Shown: piece by piece, positions 24,691 through 38,372 of the stretch
Layout of the letters: each line of letters starts with the position of its first letter
Numbering within the stretch: the first letter of the stretch is position 1
Source of the DNA: Rostratula benghalensis
Lineage: Eukaryota; Chordata; Aves; Charadriiformes; Rostratulidae
Length of the DNA: 64,000 bases
Assembly (NCBI GenBank): GCA_013399305.1
Contig: VXAI01000021.1
Coordinates: forward strand, 5,274,031-5,338,030
Reading direction: 5' to 3'
Notes under the pieces: generated by a model
Told to the model about the DNA's origin: nothing
The model's input: the letters and a program-made list of their open reading frames with translations, nothing else
Databases searched by the model: none
Position numbers and translations under genes: made by a program

Positions 24691-25492
24691 TCTGCTCCAC
24701 TGTTCTTTGTAGAGATAAGCCCTTGAAAATCACCCTTCTTAAGGTGTAAACTTGGTGACTGTACATTATAGTTAAACATTTGATTTGTTATAGGCTAGAA
24801 AAGTAGAGAACTTGAAATCTCTTCATGGTGTATTAAAGGTCACACAATTATAATAAAATCTTGCTCCAGCAGCTCCAGTCACAGACAAAATCAGTCTCAA
24901 ATTTCCAGTGAACAATGAAGTCCCCACAGAGTTTCAGCTTCCCCAGGAAATCAGGGTATCTCAGGCTGTGTTGACTTTAAGGATGTCCTGAATGCCCATC
25001 GTAAAAAATGTGTTACTCAACACAGTCACAGCTCTTGTGGGGTCCTCTGATTGAAAATATACTTTTTATTTCACAGCCATTTGGGTCATTGCATTTTTCT
25101 GGTTTCAGAAACTTAAAAGCAGGCAGCTCTACTCTTGTTTGGGTGAGACACTACCAGCTTGAATGTCTTTTTGTAGTATTCCCCACATCAAAATAAAATA
25201 ATAGTAATACAGAATAAAAATCTACATCCTCACAATACAAACTAATCTTCTGGCTTCCCATCAAGCGAAACATATTGACAACTGACAATAGGCAATTAAT
25301 AGATTAATGAGCATAGCTCTTATCTGTCTACATTATGAGTTTATCTGGTTGTAACAGGATGAACACAACACGGGCCTGTGCTCACAGGAGTGCTGTCCCA
25401 ATAGAAATGAGATCATTGCAGCAAGATATGAATGTAGTATTTTGATAACCAGGTATCACTCAACGGAACAGAACCCCTCCCCTTTGCCAGCT

Positions 25493-25510
25493 CCCCCCCC
25501 ACACACACAC
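25493..25510. repeat. C8 run followed by (AC)5 microsatellite
   Basis: Eight C are followed by five AC units. Short and probably length-polymorphic. Confidence 0.85.
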
Positions 25511-28188
25511 TTTATTCCATACATTTTTAAATTATTCAAGGGCAAAGAACAGAATATAATTTACTAGAGAGAGAATTAGAGGGAAAAGGTTTTATGAAAG
25601 CAGGAGAGATTAGGTTTTGATACAGGGTTAAGAAGACTGCCTCTGGCATTCACAGAATGTGTCAAGGTAGCTGGTGAAACGTAAAAAAATCCACAACGCT
25701 TCCCACCTAAAACTGAGCCTAAACCCAGTGAGGTCTCAGTGCTAAATAATAAAATTAACTTTAAAAATCCTTTGACAATCCAAATTAAAAAATCAGACAT
25801 ACAAAGTAGTTTTTCACTCAGTCTATCTCCAGAAAATGGTGCTGCTGTCTCTGATAGTGGTAAGCTCATTCCCACCGCAAATAAATTTGATCCACAGAAG
25901 CACAGAGGTGCACTGGGGGAGGATGCTGTGCTTTGCATGAAACCTGCAGAAAGGCAGTCTTTCCAAATGACCGAGGTAGGAAGGTGAACAAGGTATGAAT
26001 TTGGGGAGACAGAGTACTGTTATCTCAATTGTATCCTGATGTTTCTCCCTGGGTCCCTGGTGGTACGCTTGCCAGTAACATATCTCCCCAGCTCTGTGCT
26101 TACACATTCCCTATTTCCACCACAGGAGGAAGCCAGCTTTGCTTTTCTTGTGCACAGAGCCAAGTTCTGCCTGCTTTTGCTCACATGCGTAATCTAAGTT
26201 GTCTCGATGGGGCTATTTGTACGGGTAAAGTGGATTTGCCCTTGATAGCATTATAAAGTTTCAAAATAAATATTGTGATGTTTTGTGGGTTGGCAAACAG
26301 AGTCTGCAATTTGCTGTGTGGAAATTGTTGTTCTGCTCCAGAATTATGCAGGCTTTCATAATGACTAACGACAGGAGACAAATGCAGCATGACAGTTGCA
26401 TGTTGATCATTCTATATGATTTTGCTTATAGGCTATTTATTGGGTTTCTTTCAGAGTCCACTGCAGCTAAAAGAAAAACACCAGTGGAGTGAACTTTGTA
26501 TCAGACTCAATGTTATTCCTCTGTAATATGCCATACAATAAGAACCGAGAGATTTATTCTGGTTTGCACTGAGTCTCCCTATGAAAATGGAGCCGTAATC
26601 CTGATGTCATGACAGTCTCCTGGGAATGTTGTCATGGTCGTCCCAACCACTGCTTTCCCAGCTACTCACTACCAGCCCACACAGAGGAACATGCGCCTCC
26701 ACCTTCCCTCTTCCGGGCACAGCATCAGAAGTGCTGGGGAAATACTGCACAGGTCACCCCCCGGTAGTTTTTTCCAGCAGTGGAACAGGGGAATAACTGC
26801 AGGGAGGAACATTTAAACCACAGAAGCAAAAATCACCAGAGGACATCTCAAATCTTCATAACCCTCTTTACACCTGGCCCTCTATTTTTTTGAACAACTT
26901 TTGTGTTGAAGGAGTGCGAAGTGGCTCAAAGGCTACTTCTTCATGTGTCTGTCTGGATGACAAAAGGATCTATACAAGCCCAGACAAATTCAGTATTATT
27001 ATACACTGTATTGAAAAGGGAATTCAGTTTGTGTCTCATTTTTAAGAGCTAATATTCTTTTATCTGATCAAATGGTAAACAGCATTGCTAAATCAAGTTT
27101 TGATGGCATATGTATTTGCAAACAAAACTTTATATTCAACCTTTTCTATGATGATCCCACAAATGTGTGTTGATATCCTCTGTGGCCACATTCTTTAAGA
27201 GCCTGGAAAATAGAATAGCCTCCCATGCACTGCTTTAAAACATGTACATCCGCTTTTACATTTCCTAATTGAATGGGACCTTTTGGGCATGCAGTGAAAA
27301 GCAGCTTTGGAAAATCAGTGCAGAGAGGGACAGAATGTTTTCCAAATGCTGATTTTATTCTGGTTTTGGGTATTCTATTCCACAGGAAACCAAACTAAAA
27401 CTTCCCCACTGAGAACTGCAGTGTGTCATTCAAACACATCCCTCAGAAAGGCACTCTTCCTCAGGGATGACGTGTCCATGGATGCCTCCCAGAGCACCCT
27501 GCTACACTAAGCTGAAGCTCCTAGGCCACCTGAGGGGAAGGGTACAAACAGCATGACACAAAGACTGTGAGATATCACAGTTCTCTTAAATATTTTCCTT
27601 CCTTGGGCACTGCCAACAATAATTTTGGCTGGATGCCTCAGGACTGGTCTTGTATAAAGGCCTTGTCACCTTGCTTCATCACTGTTCTTCCCAGAATCTG
27701 AGACACCAATACTCTGGAAGGTACCACAAAACCACTTCTACTATCTTCTGGCAAAACCAAGCCAGGAGTGTTTAATGCAGCTTGGTGCATTTGCTCCTTA
27801 TCTCCATTGTTAAATTGGGAAAGAATTCCAGGTGTTCACCACCGGCATTTCTGGGAAAACTCTTCAGTTTTATGGCTTGATCTGGGATCTGTCTTTTGCA
27901 TTTTATGGGGAGAACTGCTGACAGAACTGCCAAGAAACATCCTCTGCCTGTTTTACCGGGAGATACAGCCCAGATCAGAGTATAGGAAATGAATGTGAGT
28001 AGAGCACTTGTAACTCACTTCTTTTCTTGATACTATGAAATGTAGCATACCAAAGAGATCACCGATGAACTTTGATGCTTAAGCAGAATAACTGTAGCAC
28101 GGAGGAGAGCAGTGCTTTGGTCACAGGGAATTCCTTCAGTTCTTTAAACATGTGATACCTACTTCTTAAAATTTTCATATGGAGAATT

Positions 28189-28211
28189 AAAAAAAAAAGA
28201 AAAAAAAAAAA
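28189..28211. repeat. A-rich tract
   Basis: Two A homopolymers (10 and 12 bases) separated by a single G. No SINE or retropseudogene body is recognisable beside it. Confidence 0.85.
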
Positions 28212-29059
28212 TCCTCCTGAGCCTGTGTTTGAATGCATGGACCAAAACCACCTTGGCAGAGAACATCAGGAAGAAAAACAATGATCTAGAGCCAGCATTG
28301 CTGACTGGAGTAAAATTGCTAGTAGGCAACAGCTTCTACTGAAATAAAATGGTGCTGCTCCAGTTCAGAAGAAGCAGCAATGTTTTATCTTAGTTAAGAA
28401 TATCTGGACAAAACTGTTTCTCACTTTTATATTATAATGAATACTCTAACATAGGTAAACATTTCCATCTGATGGAATTAATGAAACTATGTTTAGATTT
28501 GTGGACACATTTACAGCCATTTATTTAGATACAGGGAAAAATAAGGTCCTTTATAAATCAGCTACGTAAAGCAACAGGAGCCATTATCCCAAACAAAGAG
28601 ATAGCAAGGCATTTTAAGCAGCAGTTCAACCAAATGGTTGCCTTCAAAACTGGTATTGCAACACTGGAACAGGCAGGACAAAGGATTTCAGACACACTTA
28701 AGCATGAGCTGGGGGAATAAACAAACCCCAAAATAACATACAGGAGAGGACAACAGGTGGCTCAGAGATGCTTTTGACCTCATAGCAAATACGTTAACTG
28801 CTGTAGAAATTTTCCTATGCTCAAGAAAGGCAACAGGACATTGTAGATTCTTAGCAATTAAACAGGATTGCACCACAGAGAGAATCAAATCCACTGTTAA
28901 TTCCTCCTTCTACTACTGATCTCTGTTGCTGTCTCCCAGTCTGGAAAACCAACTAGCATTTTGGCTCAAAAAGAGAGCACAATGCAAAAGAATCAAAAAC
29001 CAGCTGAAGAGAGCTACATGCACATTCCCCTCTCTCACCATCAAAGCATGGCTCTGTTC

Positions 29060-29187
29060 TCCCAACCTCTTTGGACCTCTGTTTCATTCTGTAAAATGGA
29101 AATAACATTGCAGAAGAGAGTGAGAGTCATGGGTCTGGCCTTCAGCATTTTTATGTCTGCAGTACCTCCCATATAGCAAGTGCTACC
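29060..29187 (+). repeat. MIR-type SINE, 3' half
   Basis: acctctttggacctctgttt and attctgtaaaatggaaataa correspond to the MIR core 'cctcagtttcctcatctgtaaaatgggaataat'. About 60 bases on, acctcccatatagcaagtgc fits the MIR 3' 'gcctggcacatagtaggtgc'. The tRNA-derived head is missing or unrecognisable. Confidence 0.62.
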
Positions 29188-32100
29188 TACACAGGGAAGA
29201 TCTGTTTTAGTTCTATGCGCAGAAGCTATTTTCACTTAAAATATTTGTGGAAAAACACCAGTTTCAGATGCATGACTGACAAATCTCAATTAAAATAGAG
29301 GAGGTTTTAATGCAAATACAAAACTCTTTACAAATCTCAGACTTTGAGATATGACAACTGTAAATGCAAAAGAGCATACAGATGTATTTTCTTGCAACAC
29401 CAACAATTTAAAGAACAAATACCTTTTTCTACCAGATCCCCTATGCTGATTTGTGAGAATCTAATGAAATACAAAGGAAGTTTGCAAAGAAGACTATTTG
29501 TATATGCATCATTAATTAGTTTGGCAAGACCTTCATTGCCAAAGTTGCATGTATTTTTGCACAAGCTTGGGAAATCCAGCTCAGATTTTTCATTATTTAT
29601 GTTTCTGTACTAATTGTTCTCTGTGGCATCTCACAGAAAGAAAAAAAAATTAACTAAGTTTGGAATTTGTCATTCTGCAGAGATCTCTAAAAATATTCTT
29701 CCACAAAAACTTCCGTTGAACTTGACTGAAATGGGAGAGGGGGTGCATAATTTTCTTTCTCTTGGAGTTCTATCAAGTCCTACAGTAATGCTGTCCTTGT
29801 AATCATGGCATCACACTCAGCTCATGATGACCTGAATTTTCAGATGAAACAAGTTCTCATTGGAAAACACCAGCTTATTCAAACAGTATGTTTTGGGCTT
29901 TGACAACCTTCCAGCTCAACACAGACAGGGATGTCTTATAAAACTGCTTGTGAGGCACCTAAATCAACATTCTTTGGCAAGGAGGTGACGGACTTGCTAG
30001 GTTGTCTGTGACACCTCAGGAACTGCTTTATTCCACTTTGAACAGAAACAGTGATAAAACCCACGCATTTTTCTGAACTCAGTGTTTCTGAATTTCCTTT
30101 CCATCTCCAATTTTCTCATTTGCTTCTCATCCCACACCCAAACATCCCCAAAAAGGTCTTCCAGCCACACAGAAATGTTAAATACCACCTTCTCTGGCCT
30201 GGTTACTCAGAGAAGTAAGGGTGTCCAAAGAGGCAGGGAGCAATCCTGAGAGAAGTGATACAGCAGAGACTCTAGAGTCTTCACAGAGATTTACCTCCCT
30301 ACTGAAGAACTTGACTGGCTTGATAGCTTTTTCCACGTAGGTCCAGCCCAGCTTTCACTTTGGATTTTATTGCAGGAAAAAGCTATTCCGTGCCAGTCAC
30401 TTGTGTTTGACAGTACTTTGCATCACCTAACAGTTCACAAGGATACTCTAGAATACAGAGAATATTTTGGGAGGGAAATGCGAAGAGTCAAAGAGTCTTG
30501 TCTATTTTTACATATTTATTTTCACTGTCTCACAAACATGAGAATACATTCATGTACCTCTGTCCAGCATTTCACACCCTAGTAAATATCAAATATTCAT
30601 TAAGAGTTTCTGAATTTAGAAGGAACTTGCTCGTGGTTTACATGCTCCCTCTAAGAACACCACGTTATTTCAGACAAGACAGAGACAGGGTCTGGACAAT
30701 ATCCTGAGACATAATACAGTCTACTTCATCAAATGCATTATTCCTACTGAAAACCAAGTACTCATTGGCCTCAATGTTGCCAACTGTGCACTGTATGCAG
30801 CCATTAAATAAAGTCCCCAGCATTTTACCGAGCTTGGACAATCACGCTGGCCAACGTACCAGGATCGTACCAGGATAAAGATCAAACAGTTCTGGAGATG
30901 TCCTAGAGACAACTAGTAAACAACAGGCTTCCATAAGAAAGGTGATAGAAAAATCAAATCACACTGAAATTTATTGAAGCTTAAAGCTGCTTACGAAAAT
31001 GGCTCAAGGTGAACGATTAATTTCAAACCAGGCCAAATTGAGGAAAAGAACCTTGATGCACACACCAATTTTGTTCCTCAAAGTCAAGAATTGCCTAATC
31101 AATAGTAGTGCTAAAAGGAGATGGGCACTCTCAGGGGTACCATTACAAAGAATTGCACTGGGTTTTAGCCACCTGGCTCCCAATTGCTTTAATAGATGTC
31201 ACACGGCTAAAGCCCAGTCTATAGCTTTAAAACCTTACCCCTCGGTCTTCATGAGCATCCACTGCTGTCAGGTGGCAAATGCGAAACAGCAAGAGGGTCT
31301 GTGAGATTTACTCCCGTATTGACCAGTACTAGAACATGCCCAGGAATTTGTGCTGCAGTTGCAAGTGTCAGTTACTGGGTGAAGGCGGCAAAGCAGAAGA
31401 GGGTAAAAGGGGTGACTGAGAGAAAGTGAAATAAACTATACGTAACCCTTCTGTTGATGTGTTGGTAGTCTGCATCAGGTACTCACATTGCTGGGGTAAT
31501 CCAGTCAGCCCTTCTCTTCCATTAGCTAAATATAAACTAGGACTTTTTAGGTAATGTTCTGATTGCTCCTCCCATTTCAAATTGTGCTCAAAATCTTAAT
31601 GGAAAACCTTCAAGGGGCTTAAGATTCCAAAACAAATAAAGAAGCAGACAAAAGGAGAAAAATCCAATCAGAGCAGTAAGGGTTGGCTTATATAGGAACT
31701 GACTTTCTTTCCATTTTCACCAGCATTAAATCCACAGGAGCAGCAGCTGGGCAGAAAGAAGCAAGCAGACATAATGGCACAGGATTCATGGTCATATTAT
31801 ACATAATTTTACACAAGGAGAAGTGCCATCCTGTCAAGAAGATCTAGGCTTGACTTGCTTCCTGGGTCTGCTAGTGGTCAGCTATGGGATGGTAAGCACC
31901 CTGCTCCCTTTTCCAGGCAGCTTCTACAGCTCCAGACCCCTCCAGGAATGAGACTGTCCTGGTGTTCCCAGAACAGAAAAATGGGACTTGGCCTTGGTAG
32001 CAGCCTCCTTGCAGGAGGTCACATTGGGGTGGTGCTCTTGTAGAACTTATCACTGCCAAATAATAGCAATCACTTTTTAAAGGAAAGTGGAGAAATACTG

Positions 32101-32785
32101 TCATGAAGAACAACAAATCAAAGTGCTCCTAAAGTGGAGGTGAGTGGGGAAAAGGAAAAGAGAAAATAAATAAACCAAGGAACTTTAAAAAATCTGAAAG
32201 AAACTTAAAAAAAAAAAAAGAAAAAACCACAAAAAAACCTCCAAACAAAATCCTGGAACAACACCTGAACTTGCCACTTACGATGAGCAAGAAAGAAAAT
32301 ATACATGAGCCCGAACATATTTCACAGTATGGCCCATTGAGCCCTACAAACATTGCATGTGCTTTAGAATAATAATTATAAAAAAAAAAAAAAACCACAG
32401 AATGCCCTGTGCCAAAGCAAAACTATACCATAAGAAACTGAGAGTGTTGAGATTTGTATTGAAATAAAGGACAGAAGTCTGATAAGAAGGTGGGAATTGA
32501 ATGAAGGTCTCCTCCAGATTCCATTAATTTCATAAGCTTTGAATCCAACTATGAGTGTGGGCCTGGCTAATGAGCCACGGAGTATTTGCAAGTGCTACTG
32601 TTACGCTGGCTTTTGCAGTATCTCTCTTCATAGACATTAGAGCCAAACCACATCAGTTCCCCTTAGTTGAGCTGGATTGGCACTTTGGAAATCCTAGTGC
32701 ACAGGAAAGGTTTAAATCCTCACATTTGAAGAGTAAGAGCAACACAGAGCTCAGCTATCGGCTAAAAATGTCTCAAAAAAAATGA
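29188..32785. other. Non-coding interval
   Basis: Small frames only, none with a recognisable motif. There are A-rich tracts near 32207-32226 and 32380-32394, and an exact 11-bp tandem duplication at 30855-30876. No named transposon is visible. Confidence 0.5.
30855..30876. repeat. Exact 11-bp tandem duplication
   Basis: cgtaccaggat occurs twice head to tail with no mismatch. It contains two CpG in otherwise CpG-poor DNA, so it is probably recent. Confidence 0.9.
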
Positions 32786-33185
32786 AGGTAGAAGAATTGC
32801 CAGAAAAAGGAGAAACAATAAGCCATAACATGAAGAGGGAAATGAAACAGAAAAAAGGGTACAGCAGGAAAGGGAGAATAGGAGAGAGTATGTTAAACAG
32901 TAGGGAGAAATTAATTTAATCAAAAATGAGGCAAATTATTAAGGAAACAGAAACAAGAAGAAACAGAGGAGGGCACTGAAATTCAAAGGAAATACAAACA
33001 AGAGGCAAGAGCTATATTAGAGGCAACAGAAGGAAATAGTGAGGCAATGAGAGAGAGAAAGAGAAGTGTGTGTGGGGAAAGTGTGAGGACCTGAAAATGG
33101 CAAGACATAGGAGAGAAAATGGGAGAGAGAAAGAAAGGGGGATAAAGAGAAAGAATTGTACAGGGGAAGGACCAGAAAGAGAAGA
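32786..33185 (+). repeat. Long purine-rich strand (GA-rich tract)
   Basis: For about 400 bases the plus strand is dominated by G and A, densest at 33040-33185 where runs such as gagagagaaagagaag and agagaaagaaaggggg follow each other. The minus-strand frames here (32983-33189, 33017-33271) are simply the pyrimidine complement read as Ser, Leu, Phe and Pro. Homopurine tracts can adopt triplex (H-DNA) structure. No gene. Confidence 0.75.
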
Positions 33186-36100
33186 ACAATCCTAGGGAGC
33201 CTGCTGTGGTGGGTCGCAGAGGAGTTCACAAGCCCATGCACTCCAACTATTTCTTTTTGATTCTGTGTCATTGTCAGGCTTCAGACTGCAGCTGCAAATT
33301 GTTTGTCTGGCAGTTCTGGTAGGTTTGATTCAATAACTCCTATAAGAGGGCAGGCAGGATATCAATGCTGCTTTATTGCCTTTTTCTCTGCCTACAATAG
33401 CAATCCTCCAGTTATACAGTATTATAAAGTGCCATCACTGGGGGTTGTATCTCAGCATAGTCACGTCTCATCTTCCTAGGACATAATAAGCTGGCAAAGG
33501 TAAAAGTCTGAAGGTATGTGAGCTTCATGAAATTATTAACACTGAAGCCTAAAGATTGGCATCAGGGACAGGCACTGAGCAAAAAACAGACCCTCACTTC
33601 CCAAGTACTTCAGTGAGGGGTAGCTATATCCTACAGAATCAGCTTCACCAAAATGTACTTGGTAATCTGTGTCAAGACTTACTCCAGCCACAAGTGGACA
33701 AAGCATTAAGACTCCGGAAAGCTGCAACCACTGCTGGGGAACAGAAAAAATAACCCATGCAGTCCTGTCACTTGGGTAACTTTCATGCCTCTCCAAATTC
33801 TTTGGATGTGAGCCCTTTAAAAATAATCAAACAGCAACATTTAACATAGGATTGGACTAACTGACATGGACTCACCATTTTTCCTCCTGGAGGCCGGTTC
33901 CTTCAGGCTGCGGGGGTGTCCCTCACCAGGCTGACACAGAAAAATTTCCCCAGCCTTGAGTGTGCATGATCTGTCAATAAAAAGGGGCTTTCAGTTACAC
34001 AATGCTGTCAAATAGCACCTTTTACAAACACTAAATTCAAGTTAAAAGTGTCACAGCCAAACAGGAAAATCATCACAGAGAAAACTGCCTGTGAGGCATT
34101 TTATTGGTGTGTCTTTTAAAAAAGAAAAACTCCTGGCACATTGTTCTGGTTAAAGCCACACAAATCAGAACAGAACTTCTCATTCAAACCCAGTCATTAC
34201 AAATAGTGGGAGTAGCTGAGTAGAAAGAGACCCATTTTTTCCACTTACACTATGTCTCACATACATATATGCATATATAAATATCCCTGTTTCAGTGTAA
34301 AAATATCGGTGGATGTCTTCAAGGTTGTGCTCAGAAATCTTTGTGACTATACAGTGCAGTTTATACCATACATTTCCATCATTGTGAGTCACACTGTTCA
34401 GTCTCCTACTTATTCTTAATAGATTAATTTGCGATTGCTCCCTCGACATTTCAGCCTTTCATGATGGAGAGTAATTCCTCTCATTTCACTCATCAAGGCT
34501 CCATATAATAATGAAAGTTCCCATAGGTCACCTCTATTGTGCCTTATTTCTTTAACCCCTTTAGCCTTCCCTTCCAATGAGAGTTCTTAAACCTGGAGCT
34601 GTCTGGGCTAAGGCAAAAATAAAATTTCTCCTGCAAGGTAACCACAACTGAATCCATATTGCATCAGTTCTATAGAAAATGTGAGTACAGCGAGGTGATT
34701 TCAATTTTCCAACACCTTTGTATTGTCCTAATATCCTATTTGGTTTTTTCCCAAGCAGTCATACACACAAAACTGCTGGGATTTTTCTCTAATAACCTCA
34801 GATCTCTTTTTTCTTTGGTATATTGAATAATATGAACTCTGATGTGGTTCACTAGCTCTAGACTTACTGTTATAGCCACTAAAACATCCAAATCCTCCTC
34901 GGATTGGTAAGCATTGCTCCTTACTGTTTGCTTAATCTTTACACTTGGCAGAATGATCAATGTCTGCTATTTTACTTGTTACAAACTTTCAGAATAAAAT
35001 TGATAAGCAAAATTCTGAGCTGCTACAAGTTGGCACGTCCCTAACATCACTTCCCTGGGCCAGCTTCACACATTAAATAGATGCTCCAAAACAAACCTGG
35101 AGGGCAAGCCGCCAATTTGAATTTTCCAGTTGTTACTTATGAGCAATTGCTGTTTCCTAAGTTGTAGACCTGCTTCACGATTTACATTTGTGTAGTGGAA
35201 AGTCTGCAGGGAGGAGAGCAGGCAGGCATGCATGTCCACTGTGGAAGAAGTATAGCTCTGGTTGCAAGTGAGGGGTAACTGAAGGTGTACAAGAGTGGTC
35301 CTGTTCTCCCAAGAAATCCGCATAAAGAACAAATTATGGCTTTTTCTTTTTTCCTTTTTTTTAAAGAGCAATTTTACATTGCATCGTATTCCAGGGTATC
35401 TCTTTTGTGCAATCTGTCTATTCCACAGAAGACAAAATCTTTCTGACCAGCAAGGTAGCACTAAATAAAACAACTAACATTCATACACACAGCCTTGAAG
35501 GTTGAGCACCTTTAGGGGGAGGAGATAACAGTTAGTTCAGAGTAATTCAGTACTGATTGGGTTGGGGATAATTTTCTGGCAACTCAGGATGGGATTGAGA
35601 CCAAAAAATCATTTCAAATAACTATGAAGGAGTCACAGGATAGCAACACCTTTCAGTCTCTAGAGACCTAGAATTGATTTGAACTGGTCTACCACTTAAA
35701 TGGAGAAAAGCTATTATCCCATCACTAATCTCTTGAGCCATTCTGTCCCACTTGAACCAATTTTTTCTTCAACAAGCTATTTTACATATTTCACTTAGCC
35801 CACAATCTTTATGGGAGAAGCTTATCACATGATTTGTGTAAAAAGATAAGTACTTCTCCCCTTTGCATTTCTGTTTATTCTTGGGTTTGTTGCTAACATG
35901 ACAGAACTATTAAACATGTTCCTTTTCTTCTTTCCTTATTCAATCCTGCCTTTCTTGCTAACATTCACAAAATAAGAAAATTTCTTAGTAGTTTTTGGAA
36001 GAAAACCCAGCCTAGAAGCATGAGATCTAGATATTTTTTTCCACTTAAAGGTAAATGTATTGCCCTCAAATGTCAAAGGAGTCATCAGTATAAAGCTCTG

Positions 36101-36769
36101 CAGCCCAAGAAGGGTCAAATCCAGGATTTTCAGAGTAAGAACTTAAGTATAGCATTGCTACATATCAAATTTGCAAAAGTAATCTTCGTTTTTAGGTGCA
36201 TTCACTGCACCAGGAGGTGGACACTGTGTCTAGAAGTGTACAAAGAAATTGTAATTAATAAGTAAGAATGTCTTTAAAATTGCCTGTGGTGTCTGATACT
36301 GGACTTGCAAGAAATTAAGATATTCATACTGGAAAGCCACTTATGAAATGGGGACTGCAAATGAGGCCCTTATGTCTGTGGTAGAGCAGAGCTGAGAGCC
36401 AGCGAGGTCACAGATGTAGCTTGCTGACAGGGCCACACACCAGCCCAGCAGGAGAACTCTTTCTGGTGAGAAAGCAAACACAAGTTCGTGCTCAAATCTC
36501 TTGACTTCTCTCACTGTTTTTTTCCACTGTTTCATGTGCTCAGAGGAGCCTGTTTTGCCTACTTCATGTCTTTTCTTCCTTGTGCATTTTCCCTGTCGTT
36601 TCTCCCGCCCCTGAATTTACTCAGCCTCCTCTATCACTCCTGGAATTAGAATCCAGGCCTCTGAAAAAACTCCACTTCCTTCATTTCAGGCAGCTAATCC
36701 CCCGCCCGCTCACCCTGCCGGTTACACTGCTGGAGCAACACTACTTTGATACTGTTCCTCTGGCAGCAA
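33186..36769. other. Non-coding interval
   Basis: Unique AT-rich DNA. The longest frame is 135 codons (minus, 35066-35473), without a recognisable domain. A 74-codon minus frame at 34736-34960 has a varied, protein-like composition but no splice context that I can defend. Confidence 0.5.
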
Positions 36770-37170
36770 TTAGAATCAAATCAGCAGCAAGCTGTTTATA
36801 AAAAGGGATGTTGCTATAATGACACTATCAATTCTTCCAAGCATTGTAGCTATTTATCAAGTGATTAAAGTAGAGTAACTTACTCCAGTTTTACTAGCCT
36901 ATTTTCTATGGGAACTTAAAAGGTTTTACTGCCTCAAGAATGGCACTTGGACTGCTAATAATTTTGATTTTATTACATTATCATATTTTTTAGATTTATT
37001 TCTAGGTTTTGCATAAGATTCAAATTGTTACCCGGTTTATAAAATAAGATAAATTTATCTTGGTCAAAAATCACATTAAGATAATTATCTTGCCCTTTTG
37101 GCAGATAATGTTGTTTGTAATATATTGAAAATGCTTATTTTTTGTTTTTCTAACCACTCATTCTTGCAAA
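36770..37170. promoter_or_regulatory. Candidate enhancer with a clustered GATA palindrome array
   Basis: AT-rich, repeat-free block. Its core, 37046-37108, holds five AGATAA motifs. A perfect 16-bp palindrome (37046-37061, aagataaatttatctt) gives two opposed sites. A perfect 14-bp palindrome (37078-37091, aagataattatctt) gives two more. A fifth site lies at 37103-37108. The two palindrome centres are 31 bp apart, about three helical turns. Palindromic GATA sites are bound with high affinity by both zinc fingers of GATA factors in erythroid, cardiac and endodermal enhancers. The motifs are directly visible. Enhancer activity is inferred, and AT-rich chance symmetry is the main alternative. Confidence 0.4.
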
Positions 37171-38372
37171 AGTGGCAAATTTTTTCCTGATGCAGGCAGC
37201 TCTATCTCCCTCGCACTGTCAAGAGCAGTCATGTCTCCTCCCATTTTCACCTCTCCATTAGGAAAAAACCAAACAAAAAGTGCCTTGGCTTGCCAGCAAG
37301 CTACTGTGGACACCTGTATTTCTGGAAGGCATGGCAGGGCTGTCTTGTCTGCTGGTTGCGCTACGCTGCAGTGCTGGGAACTTGGGGGGAGTGCCTACTC
37401 AGGTGGTCCCACACTACAATTAAGGTAACACTTAACCAGAGTGGGGTGTTGGCAACATGCACACTAACTGCCACCGTGACAGTGTCTCACACAGCCAATG
37501 TGCTGTGCTAGGCTATGCACCTAACTTCATTGTGCTCCACACCAACTCCCTGCTTCTCTCTGTTAATGAACATATTAACTGCTGAGAGCCGACAGAGCAG
37601 ATGACTTCTTGAAGAAGGATTGGAAGTCACTGGCTGATTCATTCTCCCTTTGCACTCTACATCAGGCCTTGGTATCCCTGAAACTGCTGCACTGCTCCTC
37701 ACAAGTCCACACTTCTCCTTCCCCCTCACAAAATTAACGGACTGCAGATCACACCGTAGCCTGCCAAGGCAATTGATTTGTGTCAAATTTAGTCAGATAC
37801 TAAATATCTGCTAAAAGTCCCAAATTACCAGAAAAATATTACTTATTAGGTATCAGAAGAAAGTTGCAGCAACTAACCCTAGAGAAGGCAAATGACACCT
37901 GTCCCCTGCACTGCCCACAGGGTCTCTGGGAAGGTTATTTATCTGAGCTTTATCTTCAAATATCCAGACATCTATCTTGAACAGCCTCAAGTACCTTGGC
38001 CCTTAGATGTCTGAAAAGCCACCTATAGTGTCCATCATTAGCACTTTGATTAACTGAAATTAGATTTTTCAATTTATAGGAAACTGTGACATTTAAAAAG
38101 CACAAATTCGTAACTAGATCAAACCTGAAAGATATTTTGTGACAGAGCTTCAAATAGTGCTTGTTTGTGGGGAAAAAAAATCAACTTTTGGAAAGTTAAA
38201 GTTTCAAATTTTATTTAGAATGAGTGGCTTTTTCTTTGTGCATATACAGCATTATTATAAAATAATAATTTATACTCATGTTTTAACTTGATGTCCATAA
38301 TTAGTTAACATAAGATAGGTCCTCCTACTTAAAAAAATTATATGTATATTTTAAAATATATGTGCTGCTTAG
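37171..38372. other. Non-coding interval before candidate exon
   Basis: Short unsupported frames only (up to 92 codons, minus, 37508-37786). The last 150 bases are very AT-rich, as often seen just upstream of vertebrate 3' splice sites. Confidence 0.45.

Larger units (their letters stand above)
24691..29059. other. Non-coding interval
   Basis: Unique DNA with only short frames (the longest is 120 codons, minus, 25576-25938, with no recognisable domain). It holds the C8-(AC)5 tract at 25493 and an A-rich tract at 28189-28211. Confidence 0.5.

Noticed and set aside
32983..33271. Ser/Leu/Phe-rich minus ORFs as a membrane protein
   Set aside because: They are the complement of the purine-rich tract, so the hydrophobic appearance is a by-product of pyrimidine-rich codons.
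34736..34960. 74-codon minus frame with protein-like composition
   Set aside because: No splice borders or family recognised. The flanking sequence faintly resembles old LINE DNA, but not enough to name.
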